64,000 nt of DNA, from assembly GCF_900187105.1 (NCBI RefSeq), contig NZ_LT906482.1, forward strand, positions 310,001-374,000, written 5' to 3'. The stretch comes from Eikenella corrodens. GTDB taxonomy: Bacteria; Pseudomonadota; Gammaproteobacteria; Burkholderiales; Neisseriaceae. Positions within the stretch are counted from its first letter, which is position 1. The number at the start of each line of letters is the position of its first letter. The notes under the pieces are model-generated. The model worked only from the letters and a program-made list of their open reading frames with translations, had not been told where the DNA came from and made no database searches. Below, piece by piece: positions 53,842 to 63,208 of the stretch. The translations under genes were made by a program, and so were the position numbers.

Positions 53842-55020
53842 ATGCAGAAAAACGACCAACAAGCCCGCCTCGCCGTCCTCATCGACGCCGACAACGCCCC
53901 CGCCGACATCATCGACCGTCTGCTCGAAGAAATCGCCAAATACGGCATCGCCAGCGTGAAACGCATTTATGGCGACTGGAGCCACGGCCTCTCCAAATGG
54001 AAAGCCGCCCTCCTGCCGCACGCCATCATCCCCGTGCAGCAATTTGCCTACACCAAAGGCAAAAACGCCACCGATATGGCCCTAGTGATTGACGCGATGG
54101 ACTTGCTCTACAGCGGCAATTTCGACGGCTTCTGCATCGTATCCAGCGATTCCGACTTCACCCGCCTCGCCAGCCGCCTGCGCGAAAGCGGGCTCACCGT
54201 ATACGGCTTCGGCGAAAAGAAAACCCCCACCGCCTTCCGCAAAGCCTGCGACAAATTCATCTACACCGAAATCTTCCTGCCCGAAAAACAACGCGCCCAC
54301 AAAGAGCGCGGCAACGGAAAAACCCCCGCCCACGCCGCCGATGAGGGCAACAACACCCCCGACGCCCTGCCCCTGCTCAAACGCGCCGTGCGCGAAAACG
54401 CCGACGACCTCGGCTGGGCCAACCTCGGCCCCATCGGCAGCTACATCAACAACACCAACCCCGACTTCGACTCCCGCCTCTACGGCTACGGCAAACTCTC
54501 CGACCTCATCAAATCCTTCGACATCTTCGAACACCGCACCGACAACAACCAACTCCAAGTGCGCCGCAAAACCGAATCCCGCCCCGAAAGGCTACCTGAA
54601 AATCAAACCGAGCAACGCGAGGCTCGCCAAAGCCAAAATGAACGAAACGAAGCCCGCTCCACCCCAAACGAGCCGCGCCAGCCAAACAACCCGCCTGCCG
54701 ACAGCAAACCCGCCAAACGCAGCCAGCGCCCCGCCAAAGCCGAAAGCAGCCCGGCCAAAGCCGCCAAACCCTCCTTCACCAAGCTCATCCCCGCCGTGCA
54801 GCAGGCCATCCAAGCCACCGCCGACCCCGACGGCTGGGCGCGGCTGGGCGACGTAGTCAAACAGCTCCCCGCCGCCATCGATCCCATCCAATACGGCTGC
54901 GCCAACGGCCGCGACCTCATCCACTCCATCTACAGCGACTGGGTGGAAATCAAAAAAGCCGGGCGCGGCGAACGCATCCGCATCAACAAAGCCTTTATCG
55001 TGAAAAACGAACAAGCCTAG
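53842..55020 (+). CDS. NYN-domain nuclease-like protein with two OST-HTH/LOTUS domains
   Basis: This 392-residue protein has an N-terminal NYN (PIN-like) domain (residues about 8-150). Acidic residues are in VLIDADNAP, VIDAMDLL and IVSSDSDFTRLA, as in RNases of this fold. An OST-HTH/LOTUS domain follows at 170-245 (LLKRAVRENADDLGWANLGPIG...) and another at 315-390. The linker between them is charged, low in complexity and rich in Asn, Arg, Lys and Ala. It contains an uptake sequence (encoding ERLPEN). The protein probably cuts or binds RNA. Its target is unknown. Confidence 0.9.
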   Translation: MQKNDQQARLAVLIDADNAPADIIDRLLEEIAKYGIASVKRIYGDWSHGLSKWKAALLPHAIIPVQQFAYTKGKNATDMALVIDAMDLLYSGNFDGFCIVSSDSDFTRLASRLRESGLTVYGFGEKKTPTAFRKACDKFIYTEIFLPEKQRAHKERGNGKTPAHAADEGNNTPDALPLLKRAVRENADDLGWANLGPIGSYINNTNPDFDSRLYGYGKLSDLIKSFDIFEHRTDNNQLQVRRKTESRPERLPENQTEQREARQSQNERNEARSTPNEPRQPNNPPADSKPAKRSQRPAKAESSPAKAAKPSFTKLIPAVQQAIQATADPDGWARLGDVVKQLPAAIDPIQYGCANGRDLIHSIYSDWVEIKKAGRGERIRINKAFIVKNEQA

Positions 55021-55029
55021 CCAAACCAA

Positions 55030-55089
55030 AGGCTACCTGAAACGAACCAAACCGATTGTTGCCAAGCAACCTCTGTTTTCAGGTAGCCT
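55030..55089. repeat. Inverted eikDUS pair between the NYN gene and trpG
   Basis: AGGCTACCTGAA (55030-55041) and TTCAGGTAGCCT (55078-55089), just before the trpG ribosome site. Confidence 0.6.
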
Positions 55090-55106
55090 TGTAAAGAAAC
55101 TGTATC

Positions 55107-55685
55107 ATGCTGTTATTTATCGACAACTACGATTCATTCACCTACAACATCGTCCAATATTTCGCCGAGCTCGGCCAAAAAATCAGCGTGCGCCGTAATG
55201 ACGACATCACCTTGGACGAAATTGCCGAACTCCAACCCCAATACCTCGTGATTGGCCCCGGCCCCTGCTCGCCCAAAGAAGCCGGCATTTCCGTGCCCGC
55301 CCTGCGCCGTTTTGCCGGGCAGATTCCCATTTTGGGTGTGTGCCTCGGCCACCAGGCCATCGGCGAAGCCTTCGGCGGCCGCATCGTGCGCGCGCAAGAG
55401 CTGATGCACGGCAAAGTATCGCCCGTGCACCACACCAACAGCGGCGTATTCGCCGGCCTGCCCAACCCCGTAAACTGCACCCGCTACCACAGCCTCGCCA
55501 TCGACCGTACCAGCCTGCCCGAATGCCTCGACATCACCGCCTGGACGGCAGACGGCGAAATCATGGGCGTGCGCCATAAACAACACGCCGTGGAAGGCGT
55601 ACAATTCCACCCCGAAGCCCTGCTCACCGAACATGGCCACGATATGCTGGCCAACTTCCTCAAAGAGCACGCTGCCCGTACGTAG
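55107..55685 (+). CDS. trpG: Anthranilate/aminodeoxychorismate synthase glutamine amidotransferase subunit
   Basis: The 192-residue class I glutamine amidotransferase supplies ammonia for making anthranilate (tryptophan) and possibly 4-amino-4-deoxychorismate (folate). The start [19 protein letters not shown] is typical. The catalytic Cys is C79 in GVCLGHQ, with His and Glu in [13 protein letters not shown]. Downstream genes include trpD, so tryptophan synthesis is the main role. Two unrelated genes (yqeY and an ankyrin gene) separate it from trpD. Confidence 0.94.
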   Translation: MLLFIDNYDSFTYNIVQYFAELGQKISVRRNDDITLDEIAELQPQYLVIGPGPCSPKEAGISVPALRRFAGQIPILGVCLGHQAIGEAFGGRIVRAQELMHGKVSPVHHTNSGVFAGLPNPVNCTRYHSLAIDRTSLPECLDITAWTADGEIMGVRHKQHAVEGVQFHPEALLTEHGHDMLANFLKEHAART

Positions 55686-55787
55686 CCAGTGAGCCGAACT
55701 TTCATTCTCGCGTCGGCTCGCCTCGTTGCAACAATAAAGGCTACCTGAAACCCAAAATTCAAACCTCAAATAAATAAGGAGAACACC

Positions 55788-56234
55788 ATGAGCCTGAAAG
55801 CCCGCCTCACCGAAGACATGAAAACCGCCATGCGCGCCAAAGACACGCTCGCCCTATCCACCATCCGCCTGGCCAACGCCGAAATCAAACGCTACGAAGT
55901 GGACGAGCGCACCGAAGCCGACGATGCCAAAATCACCGCCATGCTCAGCAAAATGATTAAGCAGCGCAAAGAAAGCGCCGCCATCTACCACGAAGCCGGC
56001 CGCCAAGACCTGGCCGACAAAGAGCTGGCCGAAGTAGCCATCCTCCAGCGCTACCTGCCCGAAATGCTTTCCGAAGCCGAAATCCAATGCGCCGTGGCCG
56101 AAGCCATCGCCCAAACCGGCGCATCCGGCATGGCCGATATGGGCAAAGCCATGGGCGTGCTAAAAAAACGCCTTGCCGGCCAGGCCGACATGAGCGACGT
56201 GAGCCGCCTACTCAAAGCTGCCCTGCAGAAATAA
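55788..56234 (+). CDS. yqeY: GatB/YqeY domain protein
   Basis: The 148-residue product (MSLKARLTEDMKTAMRAKD...) matches the YqeY family, related to the tRNA-binding end of GatB. A good ribosome site (AAGGAG) precedes the ATG. Family marks are LSTIRLANAEIK, MIKQRKESAAIYHEAGR and ASGMADMGKAMGVLK. It may bind tRNA or take part in amide-bond tRNA editing, but the function is not settled. Confidence 0.93.
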   Translation: MSLKARLTEDMKTAMRAKDTLALSTIRLANAEIKRYEVDERTEADDAKITAMLSKMIKQRKESAAIYHEAGRQDLADKELAEVAILQRYLPEMLSEAEIQCAVAEAIAQTGASGMADMGKAMGVLKKRLAGQADMSDVSRLLKAALQK

Positions 56235-56242
56235 GACACAAC

Positions 56243-56288
56243 AGGCTACCTGAACATGCCGACAGCTTTCAGGTAGCCTTTCTTTTCC
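56243..56288 (+). terminator. Inverted eikDUS terminator after yqeY
   Basis: AGGCTACCTGAA (56243-56254) and TTCAGGTAGCCT (56268-56279), then TTTCTTTT. It lies 9 bp past the stop codon. Confidence 0.75.
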
Positions 56289-56306
56289 CCGCAAAGGCTA
56301 CCTGAA
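56268..56306. repeat. DUS-spacer module, left copy, flanking the ankyrin gene
   Basis: TTCAGGTAGCCT, a 15-base pyrimidine-rich spacer, then AGGCTACCTGAA (56295-56306). A nearly identical module is found at 57403-57441, after the ankyrin gene. The spacers differ at one base. Confidence 0.8.
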
Positions 56307-56337
56307 ACGCAGTACTGCATATTCACCCCATCACGCC

Positions 56338-57390
56338 ATGGCCAAGAAAAAGAAAACCCTGCCCAAAGATTTCACCGAACTGCTAGCCGCCAACGACTTA
56401 AACACCCTCAAAGCCGCGCTTAGCCAATGCGAGCCCAATGCCTACGATCGCTATGCATTTAACAAACCCGCCCTCTCCTTCTACGACATTCCCGTGGAGC
56501 TGATGGCCTGGTTGTTGGAACAAGGTGCCGACATCAATGTAAAAGACGAATACGGCCGCACCCCGCTCCACTATCACGCCCAAGTGAACAACACGGCGCA
56601 GCTCGCCTTCTTGTTGGCACAAGGTGCAGACATTCACGCCCAAGACACCTACGGCAACACCCCGCTGCATTTTGCCGAATATCATGCCGATGCCGCCCGC
56701 CTGTTAATCGAACACGGTGCCGACATCAAAGCCAAAGGCGACAGGAGGCACGACGTGGTGGAACGTATGCTCAGCCGACTGAGCAGCGGCGAAATCGCCC
56801 GTGCCGCCCAAGCCGCCGCAGTGTATTTGCAGGCGGGCTACAAGCCCACCAAGCTGGCTAAAGAGCAGGTTGTCCGTATCGGCGAAGATTTCGAATTCCA
56901 CCGCGCCGGCTTCAACCCCGAATTCCTGGCCGAAACCGAAGCCGGCCTGCAACAGCTCTACCGCCTGTTTGCCGTGCCGCCCGTGCCCAAACGCATCCAA
57001 CACGACGGCCAATCCCCCATCATGCTCGCTGGCGATACCTGGGAACAACGCTACGAACAAGCTTGGGTGCTGCTCGTACCTGGCAGCGGCCAGGCCGGCA
57101 CCATGCAGGGCGAAGCCGTACGCATCGCGGGCAAGATCAACGACGAACTCCTGCGCAACGCCATGGGCAACTGGGATAAGGAATACCGCAAAATGCTCAC
57201 CGCCCTCGGCGGTTATTTGCAACAAGGCAACGCCCTGTCGGCAAGCCAACTGGCCGAAGTAGCCCACATCTCCAAACACATGTTGGAAGACGACGGCACC
57301 GGCAGCAGCCGTCTGTGCGAGCTGGCCACCCTTTGGGTGTGCCGCAACCCCGAGCCGATTGCCTTGGAAAAACCCACATACCGATATTAA
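56338..57390 (+). CDS. Ankyrin-repeat protein with an unrecognised C-terminal domain
   Basis: The 350-residue product has about three ankyrin repeats between residues 45 and 135 (motifs ELMAWLLEQGADINVKDEYG, GRTPLHYHAQ and GNTPLHFAEYHADAA). The C-terminal 200 residues match no family known to me (LVPGSGQAGTMQGEAVRIAGKINDEL appears to be its core). There is no signal peptide, so it is probably cytoplasmic, and it has protein-binding repeats. It is flanked on both sides by the same DUS module and interrupts a yqeY-trpD gene order, so it may be an inserted gene. Confidence 0.8.
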   Translation: MAKKKKTLPKDFTELLAANDLNTLKAALSQCEPNAYDRYAFNKPALSFYDIPVELMAWLLEQGADINVKDEYGRTPLHYHAQVNNTAQLAFLLAQGADIHAQDTYGNTPLHFAEYHADAARLLIEHGADIKAKGDRRHDVVERMLSRLSSGEIARAAQAAAVYLQAGYKPTKLAKEQVVRIGEDFEFHRAGFNPEFLAETEAGLQQLYRLFAVPPVPKRIQHDGQSPIMLAGDTWEQRYEQAWVLLVPGSGQAGTMQGEAVRIAGKINDELLRNAMGNWDKEYRKMLTALGGYLQQGNALSASQLAEVAHISKHMLEDDGTGSSRLCELATLWVCRNPEPIALEKPTYRY

Positions 57391-57402
57391 CCACCCCCCT
57401 TT

Positions 57403-57441
57403 TTCAGGTAGCCTTTCTTTCCCCCGCAAAGGCTACCTGAA
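57403..57441. repeat. DUS-spacer module, right copy, flanking the ankyrin gene
   Basis: TTCAGGTAGCCT (57403-57414), 15-base spacer, AGGCTACCTGAA (57430-57441). It matches the module at 56268-56306 except for one spacer base. Confidence 0.8.
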
Positions 57442-57471
57442 ATCACCCGAACCATCACACAAGGAAACCCG

Positions 57472-58515
57472 ATGTTTACTCCCCAACAAGCCCTGCAGCG
57501 CCTGCTCAGCAACAACGAACTCTTCCACGATGAAATGACCGACCTCATGCGCCAAATCATGCGCGGCGAAGTAGCCCCCGAGCTGATTGCCGCCATCCTC
57601 ATCGGCCTGCGCATCAAAGTGGAAACCGTGTCTGAAATCAGCGCCGCCGCCCAAGTGATGCGCGAATTTGCCTCCCAAGTGCCCGTGTCCGAGCCAAATA
57701 AACTCGTCGACGTGGTCGGCACCGGCGGCGACGGCGCGCACACCTTCAATATTTCCAGCACCGCCATGTTCGTGGCCGCCGCTGCCGGCGCCAAAGTGGC
57801 CAAACACGGCAACCGCAGCGTGTCCTCCTCCAGCGGCTCGGCCGACATAATGGAGCTGGCCGGCATCTCCCTCGCCCTTTCGCCAGAACAAGTGGGGCAA
57901 TGCATCGACCAATGCGGCGCCGGCTTTATGTTTGCCCCCAACCACCACAGCAGCATGAAATACGTTGCCCCCGTGCGCCGCGCGCTGGGCGTGCGTACCA
58001 TGTTCAACATATTGGGCCCGCTCACCAACCCCGCCGGCGCCGCCAACCAGCTCATCGGCGTATTCCACATTGATTTGGTGGGCATCCTCTCCCGTGTGTT
58101 CCAGCAGCTGGGCAACAAACACGCCCTCGTGGTGCACGGCAGCGACGGGCTCGACGAAATTACCCTCACCGGCCCCACCCGCGTGGCCGAGCTCAAAGAC
58201 GGCCTGATTGCCGAATACGACATCCACCCCGAACAATTCGGACTGCCCGTACGCGCCAACCTCAACGACATCAAAGTAGCCTCCGCCGCCGAATCGCTCG
58301 CCATGATGGATCGCGTGCTCGCAGGCGAAGCCGGCGCCCACCGCGACATCGTGCTGCTCAACGCTGGCGCCACCCTCTATGCCGGCAACGTGGCCGCCAC
58401 GCTCGACGAAGGCGTTGACATGGCACGCGAAGCCATCGACAGCAGCAAAGCCCGTGCCAAACGCGAAGAAGTGGCCGCTTTCTCGCAAAAACTGGCCGCA
58501 CAACAGGCTAAATAA
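57472..58515 (+). CDS. trpD: Anthranilate phosphoribosyltransferase
   Basis: The 347-residue enzyme joins anthranilate to phosphoribosyl pyrophosphate in tryptophan synthesis. Signatures are [17 protein letters not shown] (PRPP loop), [15 protein letters not shown], and the N-terminal [13 protein letters not shown] helix. The [20 protein letters not shown] segment is typical. The length is normal. Its neighbours suggest a tryptophan locus with trpG upstream. Confidence 0.97.
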   Translation: MFTPQQALQRLLSNNELFHDEMTDLMRQIMRGEVAPELIAAILIGLRIKVETVSEISAAAQVMREFASQVPVSEPNKLVDVVGTGGDGAHTFNISSTAMFVAAAAGAKVAKHGNRSVSSSSGSADIMELAGISLALSPEQVGQCIDQCGAGFMFAPNHHSSMKYVAPVRRALGVRTMFNILGPLTNPAGAANQLIGVFHIDLVGILSRVFQQLGNKHALVVHGSDGLDEITLTGPTRVAELKDGLIAEYDIHPEQFGLPVRANLNDIKVASAAESLAMMDRVLAGEAGAHRDIVLLNAGATLYAGNVAATLDEGVDMAREAIDSSKARAKREEVAAFSQKLAAQQAK

Positions 58516-58526
58516 TGCAGATAAGT

Positions 58527-58608
58527 TTCAGGTAGCCTTTAACAGGTTGCTTGAAATGCCAGAAAGGCTACCTGAAAATAAAAGGCTACCTGAAGTTTCA
58601 GGTAGCCT
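58527..58608. repeat. Cluster of four uptake sequences between trpD and the BtrH gene
   Basis: Exact copies lie at 58527-58538, 58565-58576, 58583-58594 and 58597-58608. A degenerate one (AGGTTGCTTGAA) is near 58544. The last two form a hairpin with a 2-base loop and TTT after it, between convergent genes. Confidence 0.75.
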
Positions 58609-58626
58609 TTCATCTTTCCCTCTATC

Positions 58627-59631
58627 TTATTTCGCAATATGCAGCAAGCCGCGCCACAGTTTTTCTTCCCTATCCGCAATTTCACGCAGGAAGGCGGCGA
58701 TTTGGGCGCAGCCTTGTTCGCTCGGGCGGCGGCATTGTTTCACGCACTGGCTGGCCAGCTGCCGCCATTGGTCGCCGATGGCGGTCATTTCCTGCGAGGC
58801 GGTTTGCAGGGCTGGGTTGGCGCAAATATCGGCGGCCTGTTCCAAAAAATAGGCGTAAAGATAGCGGAAGCCGGCGCCGCCGGTGCCGATTTCTTCCTGC
58901 ATGCGAACGAGATGGCCTAGCCACAGCTTTTGGTATTTTTCCGGCTCTTGCGGCAGGCGTTCGATTTTCTTGGCCACGGTGCGGATGCCGCGCACGCCCA
59001 CGAAAAACACGGGGGCGAGCATTTGTTTGGCGTTTTTGCGGATGGCGGCATACAGCAGGGCTGGCAGGCGTTCGGCCAGCTGCTGCTTTTGTGGCAGGCT
59101 GGCGGTATCGAGCGTGTACATCAGGCCTTTGCCGGCCAAGGCGCCCTTGGCAAAGCGGGCACGCTGCAAATCGGCGGCGGCGCAGCGCTGGGGCGTTTCA
59201 AACACAGGGTCGCTGATTAAATAATCCTCGCCTTCGCGGCCATACACCAAAAGGTTGTGGGCATTGAAATGAAAGCGCATTTCGGGCGGAAAATAAGGCA
59301 GCCAATACACAGAGGTTTGCAAACCGGCAATCTGCCCGCGCAACAGCGCCTCATCCAGCGCAGCCGCACCACGCTCGGCTTGGGCGAATTTGCGCATATC
59401 CAGCTTCACACCGAGGGCGCGGCAAACGTTTTTGATGATACCGCGCGGGGCGATGCGGTAGGAAATCAGGGGCATACCGTTGAGTTTGACCACGGGCAAA
59501 TACACAAAGGTGAGCGCATGAGCCAGCCCGAACACCATGGCTTCGTTCATGGCGCAGCCGTGGTGGGTAAGAAGGGTGGACATCACACCGCTTTCGCAGT
59601 GGGCGGTGTGTTGGTGGGTGAAAGTGGTCAT
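58627..59631 (-). CDS. BtrH N-terminal domain protein (with DUF4872-like C-terminus)
   Basis: This 334-residue protein begins with a papain-like peptidase/acyltransferase fold seen in BtrH: HCESGVMSTLLTHHGCAMNEAMVFGL, with Cys and His near the start, and NAHNLLVYGREGEDYLISDP, with a second His. BtrH moves an acyl group in butirosin biosynthesis. Proteins of this type also occur in clusters for dialkylresorcinols and related lipids. The C-terminal half is helical. A KAS III-like gene lies 6 kb away; a shared pathway is only a guess. Confidence 0.8.
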   Translation of the reverse strand: MTTFTHQHTAHCESGVMSTLLTHHGCAMNEAMVFGLAHALTFVYLPVVKLNGMPLISYRIAPRGIIKNVCRALGVKLDMRKFAQAERGAAALDEALLRGQIAGLQTSVYWLPYFPPEMRFHFNAHNLLVYGREGEDYLISDPVFETPQRCAAADLQRARFAKGALAGKGLMYTLDTASLPQKQQLAERLPALLYAAIRKNAKQMLAPVFFVGVRGIRTVAKKIERLPQEPEKYQKLWLGHLVRMQEEIGTGGAGFRYLYAYFLEQAADICANPALQTASQEMTAIGDQWRQLASQCVKQCRRPSEQGCAQIAAFLREIADREEKLWRGLLHIAK

Positions 59632-59689
59632 GGTGTTGTCGATTGGTGTAGGGGAAGGGATGATACGTGAAAAATGAAGCGGATGGAAT

Positions 59690-59726
59690 TTCAGGTAGCC
59701 TTTAGCGCACGGGCAGGCTACCTGAA
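59690..59726. repeat. Inverted eikDUS pair upstream of the BtrH-domain gene
   Basis: TTCAGGTAGCCT (59690-59701) and AGGCTACCTGAA (59715-59726). It follows the end of the methyltransferase gene on the minus strand and can terminate it. Confidence 0.6.
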
Positions 59727-59740
59727 ATGTCTCTATCTAT

Positions 59741-60289
59741 TTAGCCCAGCAAATCGGGCTGCACCTGATGCCTGCCCTGTTCGTGGTCGAGCAGCCATTG
59801 TTTGCGCTGCAGGCCGCCGCCGTAGCCGGTGAGGCTGCCGTCTTTGCCGATGACGCGGTGGCAGGGAATGAGGATGGAGAGGCGGTTGGCACCGTTGGCG
59901 GCGGCCACGGCGCGCACGGCGGCAGGGTTGCCGAGCTGTTCGGCCAGCGCCTGATAATGGGTGGTTTCGCCGTAGGGGATGGTTTGCAGCGCGTTCCACA
60001 CCTGCCGCTGAAACGGGCTGCCGGGGGCATGCAGCGGCACGCTAAACTCGCGGCGCGTACCTTGGAAATATTCGCCCAGCTGGGTTTTCACCAGTCGGGT
60101 GTGTTTGTTTTCGCCTTGTTTGGTTTGACAGCCGATCAGGCGCTGGAGATCGCGCAATTCATCGTCGATGCGCCGGCTGCCGGCAAACTCGAGTAGGCAC
60201 AGGCCGCGTTCGCTGGCGGCGGCAAGGATATTGCCCAAGGGCGAGGGGAAGGCGTGCAGATAGAGCATGGGCTTGGGGTTGGATGGCAT
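59741..60289 (-). CDS. ogt: Methylated-DNA-protein-cysteine S-methyltransferase
   Basis: The 182-residue product removes methyl or alkyl groups from O6-alkylguanine in DNA by transfer to its own cysteine. That is C143 in ILIPCHRVIG. The following YGGGLQRKQWLLDHE is the usual C-terminal helix, and SPFQRQVWNALQTIPYGETT the HTH part. I chose the ATG at 60289; a start at 60268 (MLYLHAF) is possible, as neither has a good ribosome site. Confidence 0.93.
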   Translation of the reverse strand: MPSNPKPMLYLHAFPSPLGNILAAASERGLCLLEFAGSRRIDDELRDLQRLIGCQTKQGENKHTRLVKTQLGEYFQGTRREFSVPLHAPGSPFQRQVWNALQTIPYGETTHYQALAEQLGNPAAVRAVAAANGANRLSILIPCHRVIGKDGSLTGYGGGLQRKQWLLDHEQGRHQVQPDLLG

Positions 60290-60311
60290 TGGGCAGGAAC
60301 CGTGCAATGTT

Positions 60312-60349
60312 TTCAGGTAGCCTGCCGTGTTGGCAAAAGGCTACCTGAA
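60312..60349. repeat. Inverted eikDUS pair
   Basis: TTCAGGTAGCCT (60312-60323) and AGGCTACCTGAA (60338-60349), between the methyltransferase and SemiSWEET-like genes. Confidence 0.6.
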
Positions 60350-60377
60350 AACTTGGCTGCTGCGATGGTAAAAAGGC

Positions 60378-60635
60378 TTACAGCGCGGTGATGAAGGCTA
60401 CCAGCCCGAACACGATGCCGGGCGCGTTGGCCAGCGCCACGGGGAGGTCGCGCGGTTTCTTAAACAGGCCGTAGAGGACTCACAACGTACAGTTTACGGC
60501 GGCCACCAAAGGCTGGATCGGGCTACCTTTATGCCCGGCCAGGTTGTTGGCAATCTGCGGGATATAGGCCACATACATGCCCACGGCCATCACAGTGGCC
60601 ACCACGGCCAGAATGCGGATTTGCTTTTCGTTCAT
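60378..60635 (-). pseudogene. SemiSWEET-like sugar transporter with an internal stop codon
   Basis: The frame from the ATG at 60635 (MNEKQIRILAVVATVMAVGM...) reads through a SemiSWEET signature (YVAYIPQIANNLAGHKGSP, LVAAVNCTL) to TGA at 60480-60482. Beyond it the same frame continues for 33 more codons (VLYGLFKKPRDLPVA, NAPGIVFGLVAF) to a TAA at 60378. Family members have Trp at the place of the stop (NCTLWVLYGL), so TGG to TGA is the simplest cause. The third membrane span is then lost. The full frame would be 85 residues, normal for SemiSWEET. Confidence 0.85.
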
Positions 60636-60895
60636 TATTTGCCTCTTTAATAAAGAGTGAGTCAGGCGTTTCATGCCGGTATGCGCCGGCTTCCCGGTTT
60701 CAGGTAGCCTGTATTCATGCTGGCTGAAAGCGTGCAATTATAAAACTCCCTCCCCCGCCGTCCGCAAGGCACACTACAAAACTTAACCTGTTCTCCCGCG
60801 ATGGTTTCAGTCAGCCCCACCGCCCCGCAGGCTACCTGAAAACCCTTGCTTGCTTTACAATTACGGCGTTTAGCAACCGAAACACCAGCCACACC

Positions 60896-63208
60896 ATGCC
60901 AGAAAACACCGCATCCGCCGAACACAGCGACATCCTGCTGCTCGCCCCCTACGCCGAACGCGCCTACCTCGAATACGCCATGAGCGTGGTAAAAGGCCGC
61001 GCTCTGCCCGACGTGGGCGACGGCCAAAAGCCCGTGCAGCGGCGCATCCTGTTTGCCATGAAGGAAATGGGGCTGGCCGCCAATTCCAAGCCGGTGAAAT
61101 CTGCGCGCGTGGTGGGCGAAATTCTGGGCAAATACCACCCGCACGGCGACGCTTCCGCCTACGACGCCATGGTACGCATGGCGCAAGACTTCACCCTGCG
61201 CTATCCCTTAATCGACGGCATCGGCAACTTCGGCTCGCGCGACGGCGACGGCGCGGCCGCCATGCGCTACACCGAAGCCCGCCTCACCCCGATTGCCGAA
61301 CTGCTGCTTTCCGAGCTGCATCAAGGCACGGTGGATTTTGTGCCGAATTACGACGGCGCGTTTGAAGAGCCCGTTGCCCTGCCCGCCCGCCTGCCCATGG
61401 TGCTGCTCAACGGCGCCTCCGGCATTGCCGTGGGCATGGCCACCGAAATCCCGCCGCACAACCTGGGCGAAGTTACCGCCGCCGCTGTAGCCCTGCTCAA
61501 AAAGCCCACGCTCACCACCGCCGAGCTGATGGAGCACACTCCCGCCCCCGATTTCGCCGGCGGCGGCCACATCATCACCCCGGCCAAAGACCTGCTCCAG
61601 CTCTACGAAACCGGCAAAGGCAGCATCCGCGTGCGCGCCCGCTACGAAATCGAAAAACTGGCACGCGGCCAATGGCGCCTCGTCATCACCGAGCTGCCGC
61701 CCAACACCAGTGCGCAGAAAATCCTGGCCGAAATCGAAGAGCAAACCAACCCCAAGCCCAAATCCGGCAAAAAACAGCTCAACCAAGACCAGCTCAACAC
61801 CAAAAAGCTGATGCTCGAGCTCATCGACAAAGTGCGCGACGAGAGTGACGGCGAACACCCCGTGCGCCTCGTGTTCGAACCCAAATCCAGCCGCATCGAG
61901 CCGGATAACTTCATCAACACCCTAATGGCACAAACCGGGCTGGAAGGCAATGTGCCGGCCAATCTGGTGATGATCGGGCTCGACAACCGCCCCGCGCAGA
62001 AAAACCTGAAAACCATCCTGCAGGAATGGCTCGATTTCCGCGTATCCACCGTAACCCGCCGCCTGCAACACCGCTTGGAACAGGTGCTCAAACGCATCCA
62101 TATCCTCGACGGGCGCATGACCGCCTTTTTGCACATCGACGAGGTTATCCGCGTTATCCGCGAAGCCGACGAGCCCAAGCCCGAACTGATGGCCGCCTTC
62201 GGCCTCTCCGAAATCCAAGCCGAAGATATTTTGGAAATCCGCCTGCGCCAGCTCGCCCGTTTGGAAGGTTTCAAACTGGAGCAGGAATTGGCCGATTTGC
62301 GCGAGGAAGAAGGCTACCTGAAAAACTTATTGGCCGACGAGGGCGCGAAGAAAAAACTCATCATCAAAGAGATGCAGGCCGATGCCAAGCAATTTGGCGA
62401 CCCGCGCCGCACACTGGTGGCCGAAGCCGAACGCGCCGCGCTCACCCACACCACGGCCGACGAGCCAGTAACGCTCATCCTGTCGCGCCAGGGCTGGATT
62501 CGCAGCCGGGCCGGGCACGGGCTGGATTTGTCGGCCACCGCGTTTAAAGAAGGCGACGAATTGCAGCAAACGCTGGAAACGCGCACTGTCGACCCGGTGG
62601 TGGTGCTCGACACGCTCGGCCGCAGCTACACCATCGATCCGGCCGAAATCCCCGGCGGGCGCGGCGACGGTGTGCCGCTGGCCTCGCTCTTGGAATTGCA
62701 GCCGGGCGCGTCGGTGCTCGCCATGCTGGCCGGGCAGCCGCAAGAGCACTACCTGCTCGCCGGCAGCGGCGGTTACGGCTTCATCGCCAAACTGGGCGAT
62801 TTGGTCGGCCGCGTGAAGGCGGGCAAGGAAGTGGTGAAATTAGAAGCGGGCGAAACCCTGCTGATGCCGCAGCCGGTGCACCAGTCTGCGCTGATCAACC
62901 CCGATTGCCGCTTGGTGCTGGCCAGCGCGGAAAAACACCTGCTCGCCTTCCCGATCGGCGAATTGAAAGTGATGGCCAAAGGGCGCGGCCTGCAACTGAT
63001 GTCTTTACGTGGCAACGACACGCTGCAACTGACCGCCTTGGTATCCACCCCCGATTTCTGGGTGTGCAGCCGCGGCAAACGCGGTGCGGCACACCGCGAA
63101 CGCTTACGCGTGCAGGACATTGAAGGCAAACGCGGCCGCAAAGGCCGGATGTTGGATGTTTCAGGTAGCCTCATCAGCCTGAGCAGCACGCAGGAGGGCG
63201 AAGCATGA
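60896..63208 (+). CDS. parC: DNA topoisomerase IV subunit A
   Basis: The 770-residue protein cuts and rejoins DNA to separate daughter chromosomes, together with ParE. The active-site Tyr is Y125 in [27 protein letters not shown] at 79-95 is the quinolone-resistance region; it has Ala86 and Asp90 where the usual residues are Ser and Glu. The C-terminal beta-propeller repeats are present (for example [12 protein letters not shown]). Two uptake sequences lie within the gene (encoding EGYLKNLL near residue 475, and VSGSL near the C-terminus). The last bases overlap the next start (ATGA). Confidence 0.97.
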   Translation: MPENTASAEHSDILLLAPYAERAYLEYAMSVVKGRALPDVGDGQKPVQRRILFAMKEMGLAANSKPVKSARVVGEILGKYHPHGDASAYDAMVRMAQDFTLRYPLIDGIGNFGSRDGDGAAAMRYTEARLTPIAELLLSELHQGTVDFVPNYDGAFEEPVALPARLPMVLLNGASGIAVGMATEIPPHNLGEVTAAAVALLKKPTLTTAELMEHTPAPDFAGGGHIITPAKDLLQLYETGKGSIRVRARYEIEKLARGQWRLVITELPPNTSAQKILAEIEEQTNPKPKSGKKQLNQDQLNTKKLMLELIDKVRDESDGEHPVRLVFEPKSSRIEPDNFINTLMAQTGLEGNVPANLVMIGLDNRPAQKNLKTILQEWLDFRVSTVTRRLQHRLEQVLKRIHILDGRMTAFLHIDEVIRVIREADEPKPELMAAFGLSEIQAEDILEIRLRQLARLEGFKLEQELADLREEEGYLKNLLADEGAKKKLIIKEMQADAKQFGDPRRTLVAEAERAALTHTTADEPVTLILSRQGWIRSRAGHGLDLSATAFKEGDELQQTLETRTVDPVVVLDTLGRSYTIDPAEIPGGRGDGVPLASLLELQPGASVLAMLAGQPQEHYLLAGSGGYGFIAKLGDLVGRVKAGKEVVKLEAGETLLMPQPVHQSALINPDCRLVLASAEKHLLAFPIGELKVMAKGRGLQLMSLRGNDTLQLTALVSTPDFWVCSRGKRGAAHRERLRVQDIEGKRGRKGRMLDVSGSLISLSSTQEGEA

